Shown here: positions 33,301 through 46,845 of the stretch, in pieces
Position numbering within the stretch: the stretch's first letter is position 1
Layout: each line of letters begins with the position of its first letter
Source of the DNA: Ustulina deusta
Lineage: Eukaryota; Ascomycota; Sordariomycetes; Xylariales; Xylariaceae
Direction: 5' to 3'
Assembly (NCBI GenBank): GCA_023159155.1
Contig: JAJNNX010000007.1
Location: 248,001-312,000 of the forward strand
DNA: 64,000 nucleotides
Notes under the pieces: generated by a model
What the model was told of the DNA's origin: nothing
The model's input: the letters and a program-made list of their open reading frames with translations, nothing else
Database searches by the model: none
Translations under genes and position numbers: made by a program

Positions 33301-35789
33301 AGTACGAAACCCTGCAAAAGGATTGCGAGTTTTTGAGACAACTCAAGATACATGATGAGAAACTGGACTCGTCATTTCAACTGCCACTCAACGTGGGTCG
33401 ACTAATCGAAAGCGCCAAAAGACTGCTGAAGGTGGATGATACAAAATCGAGTAATCTTACACCTCAGGATGTCATTCCTGTCGTTAAAAATTTGCTTGAC
33501 GGTATGACTGTCGTCCCCGGTTCTGACAAGGTGTCAAAAGAAGCCGATCATAACGCAACGTTACTCTTTAAAGCCCTTCTTCGTTCAAAATTGGCTTTCA
33601 AGCGACTTGCCTGCTTCCATCGGTTGGATAAAATGGCTTTTCATCACGTAATTGGAGAGCTAGATCGTAAGTGGCGCAGATCTATGGTCAACCCAGGTGA
33701 AATGGTTGGTGTTTTAGCTGCTCAGTCAATTGGCGAACCGGCCACCCAAATGACGTTGAACACCTTCCACTTCACAGGTATTGCGTCGAAGAATGTCACT
33801 CTTGGTGTTCCACGGCTGAAAGAGATCTTAAACGTGGCCAGTAACATCAAGACGCCTTCAATGCAGGTGTATCAGAATAGCACTCCAACTCAGGATTCAG
33901 CCAAGAAGCTGCGTAGTATGGTGGAACACACAAATCTACGCTCCGTCACCGCTGTCACTGAGATTTATTACGACCCTGTGATCGATGCAACGACCATCCC
34001 AGAAGATAACGATATGGTCGAGTCATATTTCCTGATACCTGACGAAACAGGTCCTCCCATTGAGAAACAGTCTCGGTGGTTGCTTCGTATCGTGCTTGAC
34101 AGGCAAAAGATGCTAGACAAGGGACTAACTATCGACGATGTAGTCTTGCGACTCAAACAGGATTATGGTAGTGATCTAGCTATCATCCCGAGTGATGATA
34201 ATAGCCCGAACCAAGTCATCCGCATACGCCCGATGCCAGACGATAAGGACGATGGCGATAAGGCTATTGAGGATGATATCATGTTGAAGCGTCTAGCAGA
34301 TCATCTCTTGGAGAATCTGACACTTCGTGGTGTCAAAGGTGTTGAACGAGCTTTCCTCAACACTACTGCTATGATTATTGAAGACGATAGCGGTGCATTG
34401 GTTCAGGAAAAGGGCCCTGGCAGGTGCGAAGCGTGGTATTTGGACACCTCAGGCACTTCTCTACGCGAAGTCTTGGCTGTCGAAGGCGTCGATGCCAGGC
34501 GAACTTCCACAAACGATCTATGGCAAATAGTGGAGGTGTTCGGCATCGAGGCAGCTCGTGGCGCTCTCTTAAATGAATTGAGACGAGTGTTGGCATTTGA
34601 TGGTTCGTATGTCAATGAGCGGCATCTTTCTCTCCTCGTCGACGTCATGACATATCGTGGTAGTATTGCTGCCGTGACAAGACACGGTATCAATCGGGCT
34701 GATACTGGTGCGCTAATGAGGTGTTCATTTGAGGAGACGGTGGAAATCCTATTAGAAGCTGCTTCTCTTGGTGAACTCGACGATTGCAGAGGTATCTCTG
34801 AGAACGTCATGCTGGGTCAACTGGCCCCAATGGGCACTGGGCATTTCCAGGTCTTCTTAGATCCGAAAATGCTGGATACGGTAATTTCAGACAATTCTAG
34901 GATGGGACTGGTGCCGGGCATGACAGTGAAAGGAAATCAAATGGATGGTGCTGCGACACCGTACGATACAGGATCGCCCATGGCAGACAGCGGGTATGGT
35001 ATGAGCCTTGCTTCGCCTTCTATGGGAATGGGCAACTTCTCGCCTATTGTCGGTGCTGGTTCGGATAACGGGCCAGGCTCCCTATCTGAGTATGGACCTT
35101 TAGGTGGTGCTACTAGTCCGTACAGGCCAACCAGCCCTGGTGGTACCAGCCCTTTCTCTCCCTCATCGCCTCTCGGTTACGGGAATTATTCACCAACATC
35201 ACCGGGCGCTGGATACTCGCCAACCTCGCCCATGCAGGGTGGCCGTTATCCTACATCACCCTCATTCAGTCCAGCTTCACCTTCGTTCTCCCCCACCTCT
35301 CCCGGCTATCGCTCAACGAGTCCTACATACAGTCCAACGTCTCCAAATTACTCACCCTCGTCACCAGCCGGGCACTATTCCCCTACCTCGCCAGCAGGTC
35401 ATTCTCCCGCCTCACCGAGTTACTCCCCAACAAGTCCATCATATAGCCCAACTTCTCCTCAATACAATAGCGGCCGGGGTTCACCGGGTTATTCGCCTGC
35501 TTCTCCTCATTTCTCACCTACCTCGCCGAACTCATATTCACCAAGTAGCCCAGTCTATCGTCCACAACAACAAGCTTCGCCTACGAGTCCCCACTACTCG
35601 CCAACGGTTAGTACTCATTCATACGAAGCTAATTTCAGTATACTAATCAATCACTGTAGTCTCCCTCATTCAATTCCCCTGGGCCTGGCGGCAGTACTAG
35701 CCCTAAGTAGTATGTATCCCTAGTTATTTCCATGATACTTTGCTAATTCTATCAATAACAGCTCTCCTAGTTCGCCCAAGCAAAACTAA
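30400..35789 (+). CDS. RPB1: RNA polymerase II largest subunit RPB1
   Basis: Catalytic subunit of RNA polymerase II. Four exons: 30400-30756, 30822-35606, 35660-35706, 35762-35789; 1738 residues. The N-terminal zinc region includes [17 protein letters not shown] (from about residue 68). The active-site loop [12 protein letters not shown] lies near residue 490, with three Asp that bind catalytic Mg. The bridge-helix/trigger-loop region has [21 protein letters not shown] split near residue 1083. The C-terminal domain begins near residue 1550 and contains diverged heptads (YSPTSP, FSPTSP, YSPASP) mixed with irregular spacers. The final two exons are tiny (47 and 28 nt) and finish with PSSPKQN. 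Without splicing, the C-terminal domain would end in unrelated residues. Confidence 0.97.
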
Positions 35790-36935
35790 GCGAACCTAGC
35801 TCTGGGGTACACACTTTACCTGATCGTTTGATCGTTTGAATAACATACCAAGGCGTCACCAAGGGGTTTTATTGCATCCAGGCGTTTCTGCGTTTTCATT
35901 TCGCTTCTGCGGCCACTTTTCGCCTAATGAACCTCCCGATGGCGAATTATTCGCATAATTGTCAAAGAAGATTTTCTACTATTCGTCTTTTGCATTGGCC
36001 CCAAGACTAGAAAGATTGGTAGCACACAACTACACATTTGTCCGAAAAGGAAAAAGAAAAAAAAAGCTGGACAACTGTTCGTTGTCAGTATATTGTACAA
36101 GTAAGAATAAGCAACGAGTGAGGCAACACGACTGGTTTTCGGTTTCTCTCCTAGATGCTGGGTGATGAATTCAGTGGTAAGAGAGAAGATGGGCGTTCTT
36201 ACGCAACCTAGCAGACTGAATGAATCGACGGTTGGCGTATCGCATGGGAGAAGGGACGTGCAGGATGTTGCCGGGACGTGAAAAGTTCGATAGGCTGGCT
36301 AGGAAAGAGGAGCAATACATGGACCGAAAGGTTCAGATCAAGAGACATACGATCAGACAAATAGACAAGAGATTGACATCGTCAGACAGCAAGTGGCAAA
36401 TAATCTGGGGGGGGTTCAATGTTCAGCCTCTCGTTTCAGTCGGTAGATACGTGAAGCAAACAGATAGATTTGCGGGCTGGCGCATCGTCTTGTCCTTGTC
36501 GATCAATAATAGATGATGATGATACCAAGAACGAAGTCCTCTTCTTTCTTTCCATTTTAAGAATTCATTTTTCCCGCACACAGGACAATTTGAGCGTTTT
36601 GCATCCGCACTCTTACCCTAACTAGAGCCGCCAATGTTACTTCATATTCGTCCAAGCCACGATCATCGAGCGCCGGAGCAGTGGGCATGGAGGGGATAAT
36701 CTGGAATCAGAGAAACACTAACGCAAGCACCACGTTTTTTGGAGCAGGCATGTCGAAGCGCATACGAACACGGGGATCGGGAGATACATTCATTCTTGTC
36801 AAGGACTTCGATATACCTGCCCCAGTGTTCCCAGGGGTGTGTATTTATCAATGGGCAGTTCATTCATTGTTTTTGTTCCCAGGACGTTGGGATGTTACTG
36901 TACTTCGGTCTACATCGAGTTGCGCGACTTTGACA

Positions 36936-36977
36936 ACTACTTACTTACTTACCTAAGGTAGGTAGGTAGGTAGGTAG
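36936..36977 (+). repeat. Inverted microsatellite (CTAC/TTAC arm, GTAG arm)
   Basis: An arm of CTAC and TTAC units is followed directly by CTAAGG and an arm of GTAG units. With G:T pairs tolerated, the two arms can fold into a long hairpin. Confidence 0.8.
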
Positions 36978-36999
36978 CGATGCGATTGTTGCCTAACTC

Positions 37000-37058
37000 G
37001 AGAAAGAAAAAGAAAAGAAAAGGGGGGGAGGGGAGGGAGAGGGAGAGGGGGAAAGGGG
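37000..37058 (+). repeat. 59-base polypurine tract with G-quadruplex potential
   Basis: An unbroken A/G strand. The left half is A-rich (GAAAGAAAAAG); the right half has six G runs of three to seven separated by one to three A-containing bases. That pattern fits G-quadruplex or triplex-forming DNA. Confidence 0.9.
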
Positions 37059-40000
37059 CTCAAGTCTCAAAACTGCCGCGCGTGTGTGTGTGTTATTACC
37101 GGCACGTTACAGCCGCGAGAAGAAAAGAACAGGAAACCAACAGCCAACAAACCAACAGGCTCTACCGTCGATCTATCTATCTATTGGGGTAAGTAAGTCC
37201 TCCAAGTCCAGATGACTCGAAATCGGGCGTGGCTTAGCCGTCTCGTCCATCATCCGACTTTTTTGCGTGATATCGATCTCCTCGTCTGCCTTGGTCTTGC
37301 GACTTAAGCCGGACTCGAGGCATTTTCCGAGCTCGGGCATCCCATGATATGGCATGAACAGCATGTGATGATGAGACGCGCGGCTGTCTACTAGATGCGC
37401 CGCGGGCCGCGGGGATCCGCGCGCCTGCCTAATTTGAACCGTTATTAGATGGCGTCAAATGAACCAATATGCCGCGGAGGAATTCTAGGACGACAGGTTT
37501 AAAGCGCATAATGCAATAGTGCCTGTTACTATTTAGTAGCTGGGTCACTTGCTGGCTTCAGGGATAAACCTGTGTAACAGTCGTCGGAGCTGAGAGCCAA
37601 CATAAGGCAAGTGGTAGTGGATTAATGATTGGATGCAGAAATTGCCACCAACAGTCTATTTAGACGCGGCTATACCTCATCTTAAAGGAAATGAAGGCAG
37701 CATGCAGTGATGCCTATCGCCTAAGGTTACCGGATCTCTAGCTATTGTTTTTGCTATGATTGACATCAGCGGGTGATAGGCAGGCTAGAAGGTGAGTCCT
37801 CGGGCGGAAAGTGGGTAGAAGGTACTCAGATCTTGCAACCGACAACAACGACGCAGCGCAAGTCTCTTATTGAACCTAGCATCAAGTCAAGGATAATGTA
37901 ATATGTTCGCAAGACGACACTCATGCTGCTCCCTAGGAGCCATGTATGTATCCAGAAGCGAGAAGACAAACCAACAGATGTTATCGCCACAGCGGACCTC
38001 TGACATAGCCGTATCATTGTAGGTATATCTCTCTCGGCTAGTATCTCGAGGAAGAATGCGAGTCCCCCGAAGATAGAGCAAGACAGACCCTCATGCTGAC
38101 ATAATAATCCTCAGTGCTCCGCGTTTATCGCCAACAACAATGAGAATGCCCCCCTTCTTTCCGACGAAAAGAAAATTGACACAATCAAATTGCCAATATA
38201 GTAAAGACAGCTCTGAGCGTTAGGCAGACGCCACCAACGATCATGTGTGTCTGACGGAGCAGGTAAAAGTTCGATGCTTCCTGAATAGAGTCAGATACTT
38301 ACCCATCATCGCAACCTAGATGCTCTGTTGGCCGTCGACATCATCTATATCAAGAACCGCGCCCAGAAGGGGCTTGGGTCACCCAGACACGATGACGTTG
38401 TAATCCTGTTCTTCAGGCTGGAGATAACTGACTCATAGGCTAATAAGGTATGGATTTGTAAAATAGGGAAGATAAAGATAGCACCTGCTCGTTGTTGTGA
38501 ATGAAGACACGAGACACATTGATACACCCGGTATTTGCGCCACGGAGGTTGTTGGTTTACGCCTTAAGAGGCATCATTTCGTTAGTCCGTGAAGGGACAT
38601 TTCTAACGCCCTAAAGATCCAATGGCGGGTGGAGGCCAAAATGTAACGCTGACGCCACAGACCGGTACATACTTTTAACGGCTGGTCTCTCGTTTCTACA
38701 TTGGAAGATGGGATAAATTCGGCCACGCCGTAGGGCTCAGGGCCGTTGTCTCAGGACTGCTAGGATGCTGCATGGAGTAATACTACCACGTGGTGCGGTT
38801 GGATCCGTGGTCCCGGGATAGGGCTGAGAATACAACGTCATATGGTAGGTATTTATTTGCAGCCATTGCAGCTTTTTCACCACACAATTCGTAAATGGTT
38901 TTGTATTCGACCCTGGTGTCAGCTCGATTCCGACTAACCCGAATACGGCTCATTGACAAATCTAGTAATCACGTAGAATTACTATAGAACCTACGCTTGT
39001 AAGATAAACAAGTCCTGCCGCGCATGATGCAGTGTTAGCTGCATGGCACTAAGCAAACTTACATTGAACGCCGTTCTTTTACATGATCGCATTGTGTGTA
39101 TTATTTCGTGCTTCACGTGGTCGATGGTTCGATGATGCATTCCATTCATACTCGGAACGGGGTAAACCAGCGACGCGTGTCGTCGCAGAGGTAGAGTCAG
39201 CTCCATTGGCGACATCTCGGGGCTTAAGAAGTCCCCTATACTTCTCGGAACATATTTTCCGTCGCAGCAATCTAGCTATTGTATATCATTGATGTGGTTC
39301 GACCCTGGCAGTACCAAGTCAAGGTCTTAAGCCATGTGTAATGGGACACAATGCGGAAATTAATTTGGTGCATTTGGATTCGGGATCCTATAGCTCGTTA
39401 GATGGATTTTTGTTCGTACCGTAACAAACAACTAGTCGTAACACACCGTAAGATTCTCTAGCCAGGATCATGTGAAGTTGAGATAATGACCGGGAGTTGT
39501 AGGACTGTGTTTCGGTGTAATGGTTAGAATCGGCCAACAATGTCTATGAAGCCACCACACAGTGAGACGTGCCAGTTACGCCTCGACCTTCACATATACG
39601 CAGGTTTTGGTTGATTGCCACCCAAAGTTTCCTTGTCAGCCCCATGGTGAAACATCAGATCTGAGAATAGGGCAGAAGTGGCGAGCTTACCAAGTTGTAA
39701 GAGCCTGTGGTATAGGAAAATCCACTTATTTCGAGGGCCGATTCATCCAGAACGAGTCATGCATCTTCGGAATGCCGGTGTGCACATAGGGGCTATCTTA
39801 CCGTTGATGTCACTTGATGGATAGGTCAGGCCCGTCCCTGACCTAGCCACAAAGCCCATGCATCACACTGCATAACGATGATATTAGTATCTCTCGAAGG
39901 TACAGACGAGTGAACTAACCTGGTATGTTAGATTCTACTAGGAGCTCATGCGTTGTCTTGAATAACAATGATTAACTCTGCTAGTTGATCCCAGCGGCGG

Positions 40001-43000
40001 GGAAACGACTGTACGAGAAAGGTCTATAGAGTACCTATCTCGGTCCTTAGGTAGCTTCCGTTGAGCAACTATAACTGGGAGCATGATTAGAAGGCTGATG
40101 CAACGTAAGCCATACGTACGTTGTGAAACCAATAAGGGATACGGTATATTGGGTACGCTAAATATTGGTAAAATATATCTAGTGTCGTTAGTTTCTCAAC
40201 ACGGCCTTCATCTCGATCACGTCAAAAGAGGGTATGACTGGCTTCTTCGAGAGCGACGAGTTTATGGCGGCACGTGAAGTGACTCAATGCAAGGTGCCAC
40301 TCGAGGGGCTCTGTGTTCGCAGACTCGGTCAATCCCCCTATTCGTCGACAAAGTCGATCGGGGCTAACAAGAAGCAGTCCAACTTTGTACCAACTTCGAA
40401 ATTGATGGTTAGTAAGGATGAGCCACGTTACCAATGGCTCGATCAATTATCAACTGATTGCACATGCACTTACCGATGACTGTTAGTACATGGTCTTAGT
40501 CAACATTCGCAGGCATCTAAGGTCGCTTCCATGTTGCCGGAACCGATAAGTGCGTGTTCTTAAGAACTCGTTTCTTGGCAGCTTGGTGCTGCCTGGGATG
40601 CTGAAGCGAGGTGAAAACCAGCTTCGCGCTCTCATTGGCGAGCCAATTGCCACATCTACTGCAGCTCTTACCTCAAAGTTGCAGTGTTCCCATTTTAGGC
40701 TTCTGGAATGTCATGCCTACCCACCTAGGTAGTTGATACTCCTGTACAACGTTCCACCATTCCGCGTGACAAGCGTCCTTATTGCCCCAAGTAGGATGTG
40801 AATCCTGATCGGAAGACGAGTTTGGCTCATGCAGTGTCAACGATGTACGGCCAGCCGGCCGTTCGTTACGTTACATTCGACATAGGCAAGTGCCGCATCT
40901 TGCTTCTGCTCCGGGCTGCGAGGTCCCGATAGTGATTTAGTTGTACTCATAGTTCAGCAAACGTGGAATGCGCAAACCATTCGGCGGATGGAGCGAGCCG
41001 GAGGCGGAGCTGCAGACTGCAGTGGCCTGTCACGCTCCATCCGCAGACCAAAAGGACTGACGCATAATACTATCGTTCGTTAGGTTTCCTTCCATCCAGT
41101 GCGATGTTACACTATTGGAGGACTAACCCAACTAGTTGGCTGTCGATGATTCCACTGTATGCCTCATCGGACCAGTAGCGGGCGCGTGCGATCTCGTTGT
41201 GAGAGAGCATCAGAGGCACACCCGATGGAAGCTTGGTCGGGGAGCATACGGGCTGCCCCAATTCAAATCCAATCTTCGTAAACTGCCAAATCCAGGCGTT
41301 GAAGAAAATGGATTAATATGGCGGGCGGTCACTCTGGTCGGGCCGCTGTGGCAAAGTTGGCGCGGGCCGCTTCAACGGGCCAACGCCAGATCCAAGCCTG
41401 CACTAGCTGCGGATCTCGGACCACTCAGAATATAAAGAAACCATGATAGGCCAGTCTTAGCCCGTCGAGGAACCACGGCCGAAGAGTCATGGGGAGGATG
41501 AAGTAACAAGAGGAGAGGGTGACGGTCAGTTAGTTCATGCTGTAGGTTCGTGAGTACGACAGCCACGAGTACTGTATAGTTGGTGTGTTAGTGCTACGGC
41601 CAAGGTGGGAGCGACACCTGGGTACGCTGCGATTGGGCTTTATCGCAGTGCAAGGGTCACTGGGGAAATGTGGAGAAGAGATGATGGACCGGCAGAAATG
41701 GAAGAGACAGAATGGGACAGGAGGAAAGAGATGTGGGCCCTGCCCCAAATGGATATTCTTAGACTGCACTAGGCTAGTTGAGTGTGTAATTATCTATAAT
41801 AATACCAAGTAGGACACAAAATTGGAATGTTCCGATGGACGGGGCCGGGACGAGGAACCACACCGCGACCGACCTCATAGGACAGGTAATATGAACAAGA
41901 CCAACAAGCAAACACGCTAGGATGTCCATTTATGTCTCCTAGAATATCTAGGCCGAGTGCAAAGGGATAACAATGTCACATGATGGAGTGCATATGCGAG
42001 GTTCACAGGTTGTTGGTGGTCTGGACTCAACACATCGGCCATTTCGTCGACGGCTTTGCCGGCACCTGCTTATGTCCGTCGCTTTCCATAGTTGTTCTGG
42101 CTGTGGCACATTTGGCGATGCGATTCCACCGGCTGTTGGCATGAGCCTCTCGGTAGGATTCAGACTGGCATGCCGAAGTTCTACATCATCTCGGTCCAGT
42201 GCCTTCGGGAACCGTGCCTCCTGACAGCGGATGTGTCAACGGATGTGTCAACGGAAAGATACTTCCCGCCGTCATACTGCCCATTCCTCCAGCATGACAA
42301 CATCAACCGTCCTTCCGGCTAGGTCGCTACCCGATATTGCTGCCAGTCACCACATATGCCCAGTCTGGTACGAGTGATATCGGGAATGACAGGTAATGTA
42401 TTCAAGTGGAACGAAAATGATATTCGAAATAGTGTAGTGGTATACCCAAAGTCTATCACCCAAAAACGCAGAACAAATATTCGGGACCCATCCAAGCACC
42501 GCCCCCTATTATTGTCGACCAAGCGAAGCCCCTGCTGCGTATGCACCAAGAAAGAAATAGAAGACAAGAAGTGTCAGAAAAAGGGGTCTCATGAAGCGGT
42601 ACCATGTACCGCCATCAGAGCTGTGGGGAAACAGAGATTATAGCAGAAGTAAACCGGACAACATCGCGATTGCTCGCCCCCGTTCTTATAGCCGATCCCA
42701 TTTATGATCCTACTCCTTTTTTTTTCTTTTTTTTTAGCCGCGCCTCGTATCCAGTCAAGGTGCTTGTAGTGCCTTCCCTATGAGCCACATTAGAGCCATC
42801 ATGACCATGGGGAAGGGGCATATCATCATACTCGTCATAGTGTACTCTCCTCCTGGTGCTTAATGGTTTTCGCATTGTCCAGCATAGGCAGTCTCCTTGG
42901 TTCGAACACCGTCACAGCTGGAAGGGCTGGGACAATGCACGATGCCCATATCCCGGACGTGGCCGCAGTTGTACTTGATGATATGACGGGTGCACATTTT

Positions 43001-43245
43001 GAAATGTTGGGGGGGCTGAAGGACTTGTCGACGGGGTTTTTGGAATGATTCGCTATGCGAGTCGTGATTAGTGAGAGATCTAGAGAGTCAATTGACTCGG
43101 CGACTCAAAGACGCACTATGAAAGTAGACGAGGTGGTTCGGCTGATATATGTCGTAGCAAGGCGACGAGAGTTTCAGATGATTGTTCCTAAGTATGATAG
43201 TACCGGCAACGATGAGAATGATAACGCTAGTAGCTGTCGTAGTTG

Positions 43246-43279
43246 TGGTGATGGTGATGGTGGTGGTGGTGGTGGTGAT
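43246..43279 (+). repeat. GGTGAT/GGT trinucleotide-type repeat
   Basis: GGTGAT units passing into six consecutive TGG-type triplets. Not inside a supported gene. Confidence 0.85.
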
Positions 43280-46239
43280 ATGAGAGCGTAGTTCAGTTCG
43301 ACAATGGGTGGGAGAGCAAGCATTTATAGAAATGTCACAAGAGCATCGGTTTCGATTAGGGAGTGGTGATGCTATGTTTGCCCAATGGTGGGCAATGACA
43401 TGTCAGGTACACGTTTGTCGCAAGACTGCGTGGAGATCTGCATATCTGCCTTGAGATTTTCTAACGTCTAACATCACGGTTACATGTTGGGAGAGAGTTG
43501 TTACCTCTCTTCTGGGGGATGCCAACAGTAGCAGTGCGATGTGGCGCGGCATTACTCACCGGCCATCATGGCCGGCGAGCGGGTCCAGCCATGTACTTGA
43601 ACAAACACGCTACGGGGAACGACTTAGGAATAGTATCGATACACTTCACTGTCATGGGGACGTCGAGAGTGCAATCATCTGCTGTGTGTGTCTGGAGGTT
43701 GCAGTATTAACCTGCGCATAACAACGGCTTCAACGGCAGAGAGGGAATTGAGGGGCGTCTACCTAACCAAGGGAGTGGACTAGAATACGACATGGTAACA
43801 GGGTATCTGCGCTCCGGATAGATTACCCAACGGCGAAGAAGAAGCATATGGGTGACATTGGCATTATGCGGATGCGTGTGTGTGCAACACGACTCTTAGC
43901 TAACTAGCTCAGGTCTAAGGAGTCTCGGTGGTGAGAGCGGGAAGGATTGTGTTCGTCGTCACTTCGTATGTAAATGCGTAGCCACTAAGGTGATAGAATC
44001 GAGAGTTGCCCACGAAGAATGTGCCGAGAATTAGTTCGCAAAAGCATTGTTGGCATGCATGATTTTGGAACGCTTCTTGGTTAGGACGTCATACGTCCAT
44101 CCTATTGGCGGCAATCTCTCGTTGCGTTAAAGTAGCCATGCTAGAGAAGCGCCATGCAGCAACAACACGCGCGAAGCGCGTCGGGCAGAAGTTCCAAGTC
44201 TGGACTACCGACTTGGGTAGAAGTTGGATACCTACTAATAGTAACATTGGTGAATGTTAACTGAGGTTCCAACGTACAATTAATTACTGCCTTCCCTTCC
44301 GCAACCCCCGCATCGCGATATCGAGAACCGGCCGTATCGGAATCTGAGTAAGCTTTCGTAGCGACTCACTTGACTTATCCTCGTATACCTTAGTACCTAC
44401 GCATACTTACTTACATAGTGTATACTTACAGAGGAGGTTACCTATGTAGATGCTGGTAATTGTGGGGGTACAATAAATGGATATACCCTAAGTAGGTACC
44501 TCCATATGTGTCTATAATCTAGACTAGTGCTGTAGTTAGCGATAATCCATTTGTTTAGCTAGATAGTACATAGCGTGCACGTAGTTTTGGTGGTGGTGAG
44601 TGAGTCTGTAGAAACCTACCTCGATACAACTCACCCTGGGATCAGTCTGGTAAGAATAGACCGCCCAGGGTCTGCAATCTGGAACTACCTACCTACTTAC
44701 ACGAGGGGGCACTGCCTAGACTATAGCACACTCCCCAACAGCGCCTACTTACTTCCACTACTTAGAGGTACTACTGGATAGCGTTAGTGTATACATCGAG
44801 CTTGCTCTCAAGATCCACCTTAAAGACCTATGCGTACCTATTTCCGTCCGTGTTAACAAAAGTTAACCTCGTGACTGGCGAGATGATGGAAACTGAGCGA
44901 GATGGGACAAATGCAAATCCCCTACCTGCAGCCTCGTTGCCCTGCAGAGTCCATAAGCCAACGGGAATTGGGGGCATATGCAGATTAACCAATAAGCTGA
45001 CTATCGAACTCCTCAGGTGAGGGCGACTACCTGGGTTAGACTACAGCCCTAATAAGCTAGATCCACTCACTACCTCATGATGGACATGTCTATGCATTTC
45101 TTGGCTGCCCATGTGTGTTAGCACTTTCTCATGTTCTTTGACTTTATTTTACTTTATTTTATTTTGGGAGGGAAAGCGGCTGTGGGTAGGCAGTGGAGAC
45201 GGTCAGACCACGGCGACCTGTCGGGGGTTGGTCCCAGCAGCTTCCAGGCGTCTTCGGAGCGTGGTAGTGTGCAACCTGAAACCATGTCCGATGTTAGCTT
45301 CGATTCCCACTTCATCTCGTCCTATACATTAGGTAGTTGAGAAATGTTGCAATTTGGATTAGGATGCGTCGACAATGTCACGTCCCCGATGTACTAGTCC
45401 TACAACAGCCTCGACGGAGCTTGCTTGCTTGCGAAGCGGTACGACGGCACAATCTATCGTCTACCAACAGCAATTTGGGCAGAATCCTCCACGGCCGCGG
45501 CTGGCGACAGGATCGTCCCGCTGCAGAGTTTGCCGTGGCAATGGAAAGTCGGCACTGTCAACTCAATCAAGCCAACCGATGTCGAGAGAGCTCCCGAGGC
45601 CCTATACGCCGCGATATCGACCATACAATCATCTGCAGCCCGCCCGAGACTAACGACAAGCCGCAGCCGCACACTCGCACTCCCTCCCTTGGTGTACCAT
45701 CACCATCACGCTCGCGCCGAGATGCCTGCCATGCTTCTTCTCCGTGGCGTGATACGTGAGTCGGTAGATTGCAGGATCAGTCCGATCATGGCGCCTCAAG
45801 CTGCCATGTGCCAACATGAGAACCCGTGTAACGCTGTCCACTGCCCTCTTCAAGCTGTGCTGGAGTGCGGAAAAAAAGAAATGGCAGCACTTCTATAATC
45901 GTTGCGTAGAACTTCATGCTGTCATCAATACGCAGTGGCGAAACTATATTTCGCGGCCTTGGTAGGATATATCAGGGTTCACGAATGATGTCCATCTTCG
46001 AGGACTTCGTTAATTGGACGACGCGCAGCTTCAAATGCTTCCGTCCTAATCCTGACCCTCCATGTAGTCCCACGCGGGATGAGTGCTGGGGGTCAATTAA
46101 AGCCACGCATGCGTTTAGATAACAATCACTGCCGTTCACGGCCGTGAATTCGTGCTAGGAGTCTGCTACGATGGCCGCGTGCATCTCCCATATCAAAACC
46201 GCATGACGCTAGGTCACTGCCTCGTACCGGGCATGTCTA

Positions 46240-46845
46240 AGACGATGTCTGGAAAATCAAACGACCTTGTCGATATATCTTACAAGGCACGAGTAAAGTC
46301 ATCACTCCAAATCCCGGACCGGCCGTGGCCAAATAGGAACTCGTGCCGCCACCACTGTCCATCACAGCGCCCTTCTCCTTGATCGTGCGCTCAAAGTCCA
46401 TGGGCGGCCAAGTAGCACCCTATAATCAGACTATATTCGCGCAATTTCATCCAGTCTAGAGCTAACCTTACCTACCGTGTACAAGGTCGTCCATTCCAAA
46501 CTTGCTGCTTCCAGAGAGCGGTCCTACTGCCTATCATGAACATGCTTCCGATGTAGCCCAATACCTGTAAGAGTCCATCAACAGGTTTTCTTGCTCAGCA
46601 GGCCGCCAATGGTGTGTAATCAAGGTGAATATGAGGATATTAACACCGGGGGTCTCTGCAGGAAGCCTGGGAAGGATACGGTGCCTGATTACCTTGGCAT
46701 GAGAGATTGGTTCAACACAATACCGGATCTTCCCTTAGATGCAACTAACTTTTTAAACTGTCCGTTCATGTGTCCTGCGACTGCGGCCGGCAGTATCCGG
46801 GACGACCTTCGTGATAAATTCGCCATCCTCGTACCACATAATTCC
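46240..46845 (-). pseudogene. Unidentified decayed coding relic
   Basis: The minus strand contains several protein-like blocks in changing frames. In order they are WYEDGEFITKVVPDTAGR (ending at stops), GVNILIFTLITHHWRP, LGYIGSMFMIGSRTALW and GATWPPMDFERTIKEKG followed by SSYLATAGPGFGVM. Stops and frame changes separate them, and no splice arrangement I tried joined the last two in frame. I do not recognise the family. Confidence 0.4.

Larger units (their letters stand above)
35790..46239. other. Gene-poor region, left part
   Basis: Ten kilobases without a convincing gene on either strand. The frames present are short and lack domains; one near 40200-40480 has mildly protein-like composition but no family. 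Simple features are an inverted microsatellite, a polypurine tract, a 12-base tandem copy (GGATGTGTCAAC twice at 42229-42252) and a GGT-rich repeat. TACCTA-type words are again scattered. Confidence 0.6.

Noticed and set aside
39290..39320. B-box-like GGTTCGACCCTGG
   Set aside because: The flanking bases do not pair as a T stem and no A box lies at the right distance.
39505..39560. tRNA-like A box (GGTGTAATGGTTAG)
   Set aside because: No matching B box (GGTTCGANNCC) or cloverleaf pairing downstream.
45337..45898. Overlapping open frames of 92-157 codons
   Set aside because: Three frames are open at once, a sign of local base composition; no domain is seen in any.
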